From JBFJVD01 sp041624375 (GTDB lineage: Bacteria > Chloroflexota > Anaerolineae > Anaerolineales > E44-bin32), in contig JBFJVD010000063.1 in assembly GCA_041624375.1 (NCBI GenBank), positions 1 through 13,010 of the forward strand: a stretch of 13,010 nucleotides of DNA. The letters are read 5' to 3'. How positions within the stretch are numbered: position 1 is the stretch's first letter; every line of letters starts with the position of its first letter. Both the position numbers and the translations under genes were made by a program. The notes beneath the pieces are model-generated. The model was given only the letters and a program-made list of their open reading frames with translations, was not told the DNA's origin and searched no databases. Below are positions 7,049 to 13,010 of this stretch, one piece after another.

Positions 7049-8257
7049 CTACTCTTCTGCCCCGAACTCGAAGACCACTTCCCCGCCCTTGATGACCCAG
7101 ACAACTTCGCTCAGCGCACCGATGTCCGCCAGCGGATCGCCAGCGACCACGAGAAGATCAGCCTGCTTTCCCGCCTCCAGAGTGCCCAGCACGGCCCCCA
7201 GGCCGAGGACGTCCGCCGCATGGGCGGTCGAAGCGAGGAGCACCTCCATCGGCGTCATGCCGGCGCGGATCATTAGCGCCATCTCGCCTGTGATGCGGGA
7301 AGGAGACATCGTCCCTGGCGCATCGGAGCTGAGCACAATCCGGCCTCCGGCGTCAAGCAAGCGGCGGACATCGCCTTCGTGCGGGAAGACGATGCTGAAG
7401 GTGGTCCCAACCGAAATGTCGTCCGCGACCAGCTGCTCTATCAAGTCGTCGGAAAGCGCCTCTTCGCCGGGCCAATGCGTCAGTTCGTCGACGCCGCTGT
7501 CCACCGCCATCCAGGCTTCGCTTTCGGTAGAGACATGGGCGACGACCCAGACCCCACGTTCATGGGCGGCGGTCACGATCGCCTGCACCTGTTCTTCGGT
7601 CAACGAGGGAGTCGGAAGAGTCGAAATATTGCTCATCTCTGTATCCAGTAGGATCTTGATCTGGTCCACACCCTCATCAAGCAGCCGGTTCACCGCCTCG
7701 ACCGCAGACTGTGGGTCTTCGACGGCCATGGATTGGTCCGAGAATCTCAGTACGGCTATGCTCTCCGGCGCCGCCAGAATGGGGCCAGTTAGAACGACGG
7801 CTGGAACCCCGTACCGGCGACTGTCGAGTGCGGCGCGCAGCTCGCCAAGGTCACGGCTCTCGCCAAAGGACGAACCGACGTCCCGGAAAGCGGTCACGCC
7901 GGCTTCCAGCGGACCGATCAGGTAGGCTCGAGCACCGATCGCCGTCACCTCCCCATCTTCGATGTTCAAGGGGGTGAGGTTATGCGTGTGGGTATCGATG
8001 AGGCCGGGGAGGATGGCTCCACCGTCGGCGTCAACGACGGTTGCCCCGCCGGGGATCTCAACCTCCGACTCCGCCCCGACAGCCGTGATGAGACCGTCTT
8101 TGATGACAACCACAGCGTTTGGAATCGGGGCTGCCCCGGTGCCATCGATGAGGACCCCGTTGCGCACAACGAGGGTTTCCCCCGAGGCGCCTGATCCACA
8201 GGCCGATAGCGCGACAAGAAGCACCAGCCCGCAGATGGGTGCGAAGAACCGATTCAT
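7049..8257 (-). CDS. Exported lipoprotein amidohydrolase (imidazolonepropionase/prolidase-like subgroup)
   Basis: A 402-residue metal-dependent hydrolase of the amidohydrolase superfamily. The N-terminus is a lipoprotein signal (VALSAC, lipidated Cys20), so it should act outside the cytoplasmic membrane. A small beta domain (VVRNGVLIDGTG) leads into the barrel. The metal ligands are all visible: H90 and H92 in DTHTH, K201 in DQIKILL (candidate carboxylated lysine), H241 in VVAHVS, H261 in ELTHWP, and D312 in LSSDAPG. The C-terminal beta strand GTLEAGKQADLLVV is also typical. The substrate is probably a cyclic amide, peptide or similar; the sequence does not identify it. GGAGGAGGG lies 7 nt before the ATG. 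It sits 87 bp downstream of the AraR-like regulator on the same strand with no clear terminator between, so it is the best candidate target or operon partner. Confidence 0.88.
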   Translation of the reverse strand: MNRFFAPICGLVLLVALSACGSGASGETLVVRNGVLIDGTGAAPIPNAVVVIKDGLITAVGAESEVEIPGGATVVDADGGAILPGLIDTHTHNLTPLNIEDGEVTAIGARAYLIGPLEAGVTAFRDVGSSFGESRDLGELRAALDSRRYGVPAVVLTGPILAAPESIAVLRFSDQSMAVEDPQSAVEAVNRLLDEGVDQIKILLDTEMSNISTLPTPSLTEEQVQAIVTAAHERGVWVVAHVSTESEAWMAVDSGVDELTHWPGEEALSDDLIEQLVADDISVGTTFSIVFPHEGDVRRLLDAGGRIVLSSDAPGTMSPSRITGEMALMIRAGMTPMEVLLASTAHAADVLGLGAVLGTLEAGKQADLLVVAGDPLADIGALSEVVWVIKGGEVVFEFGAEE

Positions 8258-8344
8258 AATGGATCCCTCCTCCGATGGTTGGGTGGCTGGTCGTGCGTAG
8301 TACTCGGCCGAAGATCCTCCTCGGCCATCGACGGGGCACCGAAC

Positions 8345-9472
8345 TCAGTGGGCTGGGGCTTCCTCACAGCCGCAGCTTCGCCGGATGATCAGTTGGGTAT
8401 CCAGCAGGATCGTCTTCTGGGCCGGCGGCTCGCCATCGATCAGCCGTCCCAGCAACTGCATCGCCTCAATGCCCATCTGGTAAGCCGGCGCGGTAGCGGT
8501 CGTCAGCGGCGGGTCGACGAACCCCGCCACTTCGATATCGTTGTAGCCAGCAACGGCGATATCCTGCGGAACGCTGAGTCCGGAATCCCGGATCCCCTGC
8601 ATCGCGCCCAGGGCAAGCTGGTCGGCACTGGCAAAAACGGCCTGCGGCGGCTCCGGCAGCGCGAGCAAACGGCGGGCCGCCTGGTACCCAGACTGGATGC
8701 TGAAATCCGAAACCGTAGCGAGCAGCTCGGGCTGGTAGGTCAGTCCGTTCGCGGCCAAAGCCTGGCGATAGCCTTGGTGGACCTGACGGACATTCGAGGT
8801 CTCAATCGGAGCCGTGATGAAGCCGATCCGCTTGTGGCCGTGCTCGATCAGGTGCGAGACGGTGAGCAGCGCTGCCCGTTCGGAATCGAGCAGCACGGAG
8901 GGGCCGGGAGCACCGGGGATGTCGACGTAGACCACCGGCACATGGGATGGCTGCTTCCCGCTACCCGGTTCCCAACATGCAACGAGGATGACGCCGTCCA
9001 CGTTCTTGGCCGTCAATTGATCCAGGTACTGCTTTGTACGACGAGGATCGTCGCGGGTATGTGCGACGGAGAGCATGGAATGGCGGGCGCCGGCCGCTTC
9101 CTCGATGCCGCGTAAAAAGGGCAAATAGAACATGTTGTAGCCGGGGATGAGAATCCCGATCGAAAAGGTGGGCAAATTCGGCGTGCGCTGCGGCTGGATC
9201 AGGCGATCGTAGGAGAGCACCTGCGTCCCGCGCCCCCGGCGGGTGGCGACGAGTCCTTTCGATTCCATCATCCCATACGCCGCCCGAACCGTGTGCATGT
9301 GGATGCCCAGCTCCCTGGCCAGGTCGCGCACGGGCGGCAGCCGCTCGCCGTCGGCGAGCGCACCGCTGGCGATCAGCCAGGTGATCTGCTCACTCAACTG
9401 CGCGGCAAGCGGCAGGTGTGCATGCGGATCAAGGCGCACCGATGTAAGCGCCATGACGATACGGTCCTCCAT
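8345..9472 (-). CDS. AraR-like transcriptional regulator (GntR HTH plus LacI/PBP1 effector domain)
   Basis: A 375-residue DNA-binding regulator. Residues about 15-85 form a GntR winged helix (ERLPPVRDLARELGIHMHTV, then KGLVATRRGRGTQV). Residues about 103-370 are a periplasmic-binding-protein-like domain of the LacI/GalR type (FSIGILIPGY; HLIEHGHKRIGFIT; AVFASADQLALGAM; DIAVAGYNDIE). This fusion is the architecture of Bacillus AraR, where a sugar releases the protein from DNA. The ligand here is unknown. Two starts are possible: ATG at 9472 with AGGTG 7 nt upstream, or ATG at 9454 with GGAGG 11 nt upstream. Both keep the full HTH. Its own promoter is AT-rich with an inverted repeat, consistent with autoregulation. 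Confidence 0.88.
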   Translation of the reverse strand: MEDRIVMALTSVRLDPHAHLPLAAQLSEQITWLIASGALADGERLPPVRDLARELGIHMHTVRAAYGMMESKGLVATRRGRGTQVLSYDRLIQPQRTPNLPTFSIGILIPGYNMFYLPFLRGIEEAAGARHSMLSVAHTRDDPRRTKQYLDQLTAKNVDGVILVACWEPGSGKQPSHVPVVYVDIPGAPGPSVLLDSERAALLTVSHLIEHGHKRIGFITAPIETSNVRQVHQGYRQALAANGLTYQPELLATVSDFSIQSGYQAARRLLALPEPPQAVFASADQLALGAMQGIRDSGLSVPQDIAVAGYNDIEVAGFVDPPLTTATAPAYQMGIEAMQLLGRLIDGEPPAQKTILLDTQLIIRRSCGCEEAPAH

Positions 9473-9489
9473 AGAAGGGCACCTAACTT

Positions 9490-9524
9490 GTTATATTGAT
9501 ATATGATTTTATAACTTTCGTCAA
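9490..9524 (-). promoter_or_regulatory. Promoter with overlapping inverted repeat for the AraR-like regulator
   Basis: On the minus strand TTGACG (plus 9519-9524) and TATCAA (plus 9496-9501) are 17 bp apart, a good sigma-70 arrangement with a start near 9489, close to the regulator ATG. In the same place GTTATA (9490-9495) and TATAAC (9510-9515) form an inverted repeat with 14 bp between arms. One arm sits directly beside the -10 and the other in the spacer. The segment is strikingly AT-rich compared with the rest of the window. A regulator bound here would block its own promoter. The operator reading is inference; the arms are only 6 bp. Confidence 0.5.
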
Positions 9525-9676
9525 TAGGTCGATTTTGGCGACCGATGCACGCGGTCCGGATGACCTGCGAATATCCGGATCGCTCATCCGATCGCTGCTG
9601 GAAGGTCCGATTGGGCCTCATTGCGGCCGCCCCACCCGGCCGGTCTGGGCACAGCCGGATTCGCGGCACTGCGGGT

Positions 9677-9991
9677 CTAGCGTGGCGATCGTGCCTGGGA
9701 GCCCTGGGAATCGGCGGGAGACGCCGTCTGGTGGATTTCGGCGCCGAAGTAGCGGGCCGCATCCTCGAGCACCTGGGCAACGTTCCAGACGAACTGCTGG
9801 CGGAGCCGCGGGTTGAGTTCTTGAAGGAAACGGCCCATGCCTGGCTGGAACTCATGAAGCCGGCAGTGGGTACAGAACTCTAGCCAGTGGAGGGCATGGG
9901 CCCGGTAGGGCATGCGCAGCGCCGTCAGGCGATGCTCCAACCAAAGCGCCGCTTCCTCGGGGTCCTCTGGCCGAATCTCGCGTGCCAGCAC
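9677..9991 (-). CDS. Small hypothetical protein with a CxxC motif
   Basis: A 104-residue protein I do not recognise. It is judged real because GGAGG stands 6 nt before the GTG start (minus strand) and the codons follow the strong third-position G/C bias of the neighbours. The first 30 residues are acidic and helical (EDPEEAALWLEHRLTALRMP). A compact middle contains C40-T-H-C43 with nearby H33, H36 and H46, which could bind a metal or form a disulfide. A helical stretch (RQQFVWNVAQVLEDAARYFG) and a polar Ser/Gln/Pro tail follow. No signal peptide or membrane segment is visible. It begins about 60 bp after the phosphofructokinase operon's terminator and ends 204 bp before the regulator's start. 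Confidence 0.65.
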   Translation of the reverse strand: MLAREIRPEDPEEAALWLEHRLTALRMPYRAHALHWLEFCTHCRLHEFQPGMGRFLQELNPRLRQQFVWNVAQVLEDAARYFGAEIHQTASPADSQGSQARSPR

Positions 9992-9997
9992 CGTCTG

Positions 9998-10002
9998 CCT
10001 CC
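9998..10002 (-). promoter_or_regulatory. Shine-Dalgarno supporting the GTG start at 9991
   Basis: The minus strand reads GAGGAGGAGG ending 6 nt before GTG. It is the main support for translating this short frame from a non-ATG codon. Confidence 0.6.
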
Positions 10003-10049
10003 TCCTCGGCGGGTTCCGCCTCGGCAGGATGCAAGCTCCGGGCCGGAAT

Positions 10050-10081
10050 CAAACGACCGCAGCCAGGGCTGCGGCCGTTTG
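10050..10081 (-). terminator. Intrinsic terminator of the dnaE-phosphofructokinase operon
   Basis: A long inverted repeat (15-nt arms with a single A.C mismatch, very short loop) begins 15 nt after the stop of the pyrophosphate-type phosphofructokinase. On the minus strand it runs into GTTTGATTCC, a short U-rich tail. It separates that operon from the small CxxC gene. Confidence 0.7.
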
Positions 10082-10096
10082 TGGAACGGGTTCGGT

Positions 10097-11245
10097 TCAG
10101 TACAGGAACATCGGCTTGCCGTGCATGTCCCAGACCTGGGGCTGGTAGCGTTCGGTGTCATAGAGCGCCTCGACATCGACGCGCTTCACCCCCTCGCCGG
10201 TCACGTTGAGCGGCACGTTCGTGTAGATTCCTTCGCGCAGCGCCACCATCCGTCCCGACTCGCCGCCGATCGCCAGGTCGGCCGCCATCACCGCGTAGTT
10301 GATGGCCACCATCAAATCGAGCGAATCCGGACTGCCGGAGCGCATCAAGTAGCTCAGCTGCTGATAGAGGATATTCGAGCCGGTCAACTCGCGCAGCAGG
10401 TCGCCGGTGATGGCGCCGATCCCGCCCAGCTTCTTGTGCCCGTAGGCGTCTTCCTTGCCGCGCATGACCACCTCACCCCCGACGATCTTGGCGCCCTCGG
10501 AGATGGTCACCATGGCGTAGTGGCTCGGGTTGGCCCGCTTGTCCTCGCTGAGCAGCCGGGCAAGTTTCTCCGGTTCGAAGGGAACTTCTGAGATGATGGC
10601 CCGATCCACGCCGGACAGGTAGGCGGCGATCAGGGAGGTTTCCCCGCTGTAGCGACCGAACAGCTCGATCACGGCGATGCGTTCATGCGACCCCGCGCTG
10701 GTGCGCAAGTCGTGGATGAATTCAACGCTGCGCGTCACGGCGGTGGAGAACCCAATGCAATAGTCGGTTCCATGGACGTCGTTGTCCATCGTCTTTGGGA
10801 TGGCGACGACCGGAACGCCTTCTTGGTGCAGCCGGAGTGCGTACGAAAGGGTGTCGTCACCGCCGATGGGAATGATTGTGTCGATCCCGAGCCGCTCGAT
10901 CACGCCAAGGACATGGGGCGTGAAATCTGTCGGGCCGTTCGATGCAGCCTGGTCCATCAGGAACGAAGGCGTATCGGCCAGCGCCACCTTCGCCGGGTTG
11001 GTGCGCGAGGTGTGCAGGAAGGTTCCTCCGGTCCGATCAATGGTCCGCACGCGGACCGGATCGAGCGGCCGGGTGTACTCCTCCAGGGTCGCCGGGTTCG
11101 CCGGATCGATGAAGAGCAGGCCCGCCCAGCCACGGCGCAAGCCGATCACTTCATGTCCGCCGGCAGCGACGCGGTTCACAACCGCCTTGATGCACGCGTT
11201 CAGGCCAGGGACATCCCCGCCGCCCGTTAGAATGCCGATCTTCAT
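10097..11245 (-). CDS. pfp: 6-phosphofructokinase, pyrophosphate-dependent type
   Basis: A 382-residue phosphofructokinase. The phosphoryl-donor site reads GGDDT (residues 128-132) and PKTMDND (150-156). D131 and K151 correspond to positions 104 and 124 of the E. coli enzyme. ATP enzymes have Gly at both; Asp plus Lys marks pyrophosphate-dependent ones. D154 is the catalytic base. GGGDVPGLN at the N-terminus and GRYSGE near 198 agree with the family. Pyrophosphate enzymes work reversibly on fructose 6-phosphate and fructose 1,6-bisphosphate, serving glycolysis or gluconeogenesis. It lies 27 bp downstream of the ATP-type paralogue on the same strand and ends just before a terminator. The ribosome-binding site is weak (GAGG, 11 nt away), suggesting lower or coupled translation. 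Donor specificity is inferred from two residues. Confidence 0.88.
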   Translation of the reverse strand: MKIGILTGGGDVPGLNACIKAVVNRVAAGGHEVIGLRRGWAGLLFIDPANPATLEEYTRPLDPVRVRTIDRTGGTFLHTSRTNPAKVALADTPSFLMDQAASNGPTDFTPHVLGVIERLGIDTIIPIGGDDTLSYALRLHQEGVPVVAIPKTMDNDVHGTDYCIGFSTAVTRSVEFIHDLRTSAGSHERIAVIELFGRYSGETSLIAAYLSGVDRAIISEVPFEPEKLARLLSEDKRANPSHYAMVTISEGAKIVGGEVVMRGKEDAYGHKKLGGIGAITGDLLRELTGSNILYQQLSYLMRSGSPDSLDLMVAINYAVMAADLAIGGESGRMVALREGIYTNVPLNVTGEGVKRVDVEALYDTERYQPQVWDMHGKPMFLY

Positions 11246-11258
11246 AGAGACTGTGACC

Positions 11259-11268
11259 TCGATATCGA
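11259..11268. promoter_or_regulatory. Palindrome TCGATATCGA upstream of the pyrophosphate-type phosphofructokinase
   Basis: A perfect 10-bp palindrome in the 27-bp gap between the two phosphofructokinase genes (11246-11272), 13 bp before the ATG ending at 11245. It is the same core as in the longer palindrome at 3335-3348. It may be chance, since it is short and contains overlapping GATC-like steps common in this window. Confidence 0.25.
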
Positions 11269-11272
11269 TCCG

Positions 11273-12238
11273 TTATTTCGCCAGCATCCTTGCCATCTCG
11301 AAATAGGCAAGATTGGCGCGCCGGGGTTCTGAGATGACCTCCTCGAGCGGTAGCGCCTCAATCCGCCGCCCCAGCAGGCCGACCATCAGACCGTGCTTCC
11401 CTTCCACCAGCAGTTCGACCGCTCGGACGCCCATCCGGGTTGCCAGCAGACGATCGAAAGCGGACGGGTGCCCACCGCGCTGGATATGCCCCAGGATCGT
11501 CACCCGGGTGCGAAAGCCGACCTCCTGCGAGTCCAGGTACTCGGCCACCGCTTGCGTATCAAGGGGGGAACCCTCCGCCGAGATGATGATGCAGTGCGTC
11601 TTCCCGCGCGCATAGGCCTGCTCGACCGTGTCCCCCACATCCTCGAGCGAGACCTCACTCTCGGGGATGAGGATCACTTCCGCACCGCAGATGATGCCGG
11701 CCATCAGGGCAAGGTACCCACATTCCCGGCCCATGGTCTCGATCAAAAAGGCCCGCTGGTGTGAAGAGGCGGTGTCGCGCAGCTTGTCGACGGCCTCCAT
11801 AATCGTGTTCAGCGCGGTGTCCACGCCCAGGGACATGTTCGTGCCCCGGATATCATTGTCGATCGAGGCCGGAACGCCCACCACTGGGAATTCAAGCAGG
11901 CTCAGCTCATTGGCGCCGCGCATCGACCCGTCGCCGCCAATGACGACCAACCCGTCGATCTGGGCGGCGTTGAGTTCACGCAGCCCTTTCAGCCGTCCCT
12001 TGGGGGTTAAGAATTCGGGGCAGCGGGCAGTCTGCAGAAACGTGCCCCCCTTCTGGAGGATGCCGCCGACATCGCGCGCCCGCAGCTCGACCATCTCACC
12101 GCGCAGCAGGCCGTCGAAGCCTTCCTTGATCCCAACGACCTCAAGATTGTGTGAGAGGGCCGTCCGCACGACCGCCCGAACACATGCGTTCATCCCCGGC
12201 GCGTCGCCGCCCGAGGTTAGGACTCCGATTTTTCGCAT
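11273..12238 (-). CDS. pfkA: 6-phosphofructokinase, ATP-dependent type
   Basis: A 321-residue enzyme, the usual bacterial PfkA length, phosphorylating fructose 6-phosphate to the 1,6-bisphosphate in glycolysis. E. coli numbering holds through most of the chain: GGDGS 101-105 with G104, base D127 in SIDND, R72, R162 and R171 for substrate and phosphate, then LGHIQRGGHPSAFDR. R21, R25 and R154 line up with allosteric-site arginines of the E. coli enzyme, so effector control is plausible. Position 124 is Ala (VPASIDND) rather than Gly, which excludes the pyrophosphate-type Lys. The ATG follows the dnaE stop by one base (TAGGATG) with no separate strong ribosome-binding site, pointing to translational coupling to dnaE. 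Confidence 0.92.
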   Translation of the reverse strand: MRKIGVLTSGGDAPGMNACVRAVVRTALSHNLEVVGIKEGFDGLLRGEMVELRARDVGGILQKGGTFLQTARCPEFLTPKGRLKGLRELNAAQIDGLVVIGGDGSMRGANELSLLEFPVVGVPASIDNDIRGTNMSLGVDTALNTIMEAVDKLRDTASSHQRAFLIETMGRECGYLALMAGIICGAEVILIPESEVSLEDVGDTVEQAYARGKTHCIIISAEGSPLDTQAVAEYLDSQEVGFRTRVTILGHIQRGGHPSAFDRLLATRMGVRAVELLVEGKHGLMVGLLGRRIEALPLEEVISEPRRANLAYFEMARMLAK

Positions 12239-12239
12239 C

Positions 12240-13010
12240 CTAATGGATCCGCAACGACCCTATCTGGACCGTTCCCTCGCCTAGCAGTTCGACAAGCTGC
12301 TGGCGCAGCTCACGGCAATAGCCGGTGGTCGAACTAGGGAACTCGAGACGGTAACTTCGTGAGGCCTCATACACGTGGAAGGCAAAGCGATCGCTGCCCG
12401 GGTATGAGGAGAGCAAGCCATGCACCCGGCGCATGCGCAGGGTATCCCGCTTCCGGTCCCCGGTCGATTTTAACACAATCGTAAGCAGCTGGGGATCTTC
12501 ACTCCGTTCCCAGGTCAGGGCGTCGGGCTCACCCTCCGGGGGCATCTCCACCACCGCTTCCGCGGCAATTCCGGAGGCGGCCAGGGAGTGAACCGGTTCG
12601 GCCAACTCCTCGCCAGTCACCGGAATGGGTTCTGGGGAGACGCCGGGCAGAGAATCGAACTCACTCGGGAGCGGCGGACGCTGCTCACGTCGCGTGGCCG
12701 GCGTGGCGGCGACCGGCACTTTCGGATCGGAAGGACCATTGGGGTGTGATAAAGTCTCCCCGTTGGGGGAATCAGCCGCAGTGGTGACATCGAACTGTGT
12801 GCTTATTTCAACGACGAGAACTTTGGGCTGGCCGCGTTCACTGTCCACTTTGCCCCGGACCAGCACAACGAGCGACTCCTCAAGCCACAAGGCGGCTTCA
12901 TCCCAGACCCTTGGGAAGAGAACCAGCTCGACGGTGCCCTGTAGGTCTTCCAGGGTCACAAACCCCATTGCTTTGCCGCTGCGGGTCTGATACGGCCGGA
13001 TGTGACTTAC
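12240..13010 (-). CDS. dnaE: DNA polymerase III alpha subunit, C-terminal part
   Basis: The frame is open to the window edge; 256 C-terminal residues are present and the N-terminus lies beyond 13010. The first ~75 residues are the OB-fold domain (TRSGKAMGFVTLEDLQGTVE, then LVLFPRVW), the single-stranded-DNA-binding module that follows the polymerase fingers and HhH region in DnaE. A Pro/Glu-rich linker of roughly 100 residues follows. A conserved C-terminal domain then starts near LKSTGDRKRDTLRMRRVHGLL and ends in a stop. The protein is the replicative polymerase catalytic subunit. An internal ATG at 12968 is not a true start, since the OB-fold sequence continues upstream of it without a break. 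The stop is one base from pfkA. Confidence 0.9.
   Translation of the reverse strand, partial: VSHIRPYQTRSGKAMGFVTLEDLQGTVELVLFPRVWDEAALWLEESLVVLVRGKVDSERGQPKVLVVEISTQFDVTTAADSPNGETLSHPNGPSDPKVPVAATPATRREQRPPLPSEFDSLPGVSPEPIPVTGEELAEPVHSLAASGIAAEAVVEMPPEGEPDALTWERSEDPQLLTIVLKSTGDRKRDTLRMRRVHGLLSSYPGSDRFAFHVYEASRSYRLEFPSSTTGYCRELRQQLVELLGEGTVQIGSLRIH

Noticed and set aside
8279..9115. Plus-strand open frame of 278 codons opposite the regulator
   Set aside because: The minus-strand regulator has complete domain motifs, and this frame has none.
10008..10020. Small hairpin GGCGG / CCGCC near the start of the CxxC gene
   Set aside because: A 5-bp GC stem is common by chance in this GC-rich DNA. 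There is no sign that it pairs with the ribosome-binding site in a switch-like way.
12240..12968. Reading the minus-strand frame as a complete 242-residue gene starting at 12968
   Set aside because: In-frame OB-fold residues (HIRPYQTRSGKA) continue upstream to the window edge, so this is the internal part of dnaE.

Overview
The window looks like a chromosomal segment of a high-GC, free-living bacterium. I infer Chloroflexota (an Anaerolineae-like lineage) from four things: stand-alone acyl-CoA mutase large subunits of about 555 residues, the style of the DnaE C-terminus, a lipoprotein with a Thr/Pro-rich linker followed by W-N-G motifs, and a DUF4013-type membrane protein. No mobile element, CRISPR array, tRNA or rRNA is visible. 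The 13 kb is tightly packed with ordinary-looking genes.

Positions 1-5210 are an acyl-CoA carbon-skeleton rearrangement region. The 3' end of a CYTH-domain gene abuts, with no intergenic base, a methylmalonyl-CoA mutase large subunit (400-2061). Methylmalonyl-CoA epimerase follows (2140-2727). A hairpin at 2751-2776 separates it from a small convergent four-helix membrane protein (2836-3303, minus). A divergent promoter region holding a perfect 14-bp palindrome leads to a second mutase large subunit (3474-5153). Its substrate-pocket residues (F89, Q207, with A116) match isobutyryl-CoA mutase rather than methylmalonyl-CoA mutase. Mutase 1 and the epimerase form the usual propionyl-CoA/succinyl-CoA interconversion pair. 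Neither mutase carries a B12-binding domain, and no small subunit lies in the window.

Positions 5211-7048 hold two plus-strand envelope genes: a secreted lipoprotein of unknown function and a DUF4013 polytopic membrane protein. They end at a hairpin that also serves the opposite strand.

Positions 7049-10000 are minus strand. A small unrecognised CxxC protein is followed by an AraR-like regulator (GntR DNA-binding domain plus sugar-type periplasmic-binding-protein domain). The regulator's AT-rich promoter carries an inverted repeat. After it comes a lipoprotein amidohydrolase, probably cotranscribed with the regulator.

Positions 10050-13010 form a minus-strand operon: the dnaE 3' end, then one base later an ATP-type 6-phosphofructokinase, then 27 bases later a second phosphofructokinase with the D/K signature of pyrophosphate-dependent enzymes, then a terminator hairpin. 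I see no wholly new system. The most notable points are the probable isobutyryl-CoA mutase hidden in a mutase pair and the ATP-type/PPi-type phosphofructokinase tandem behind dnaE.
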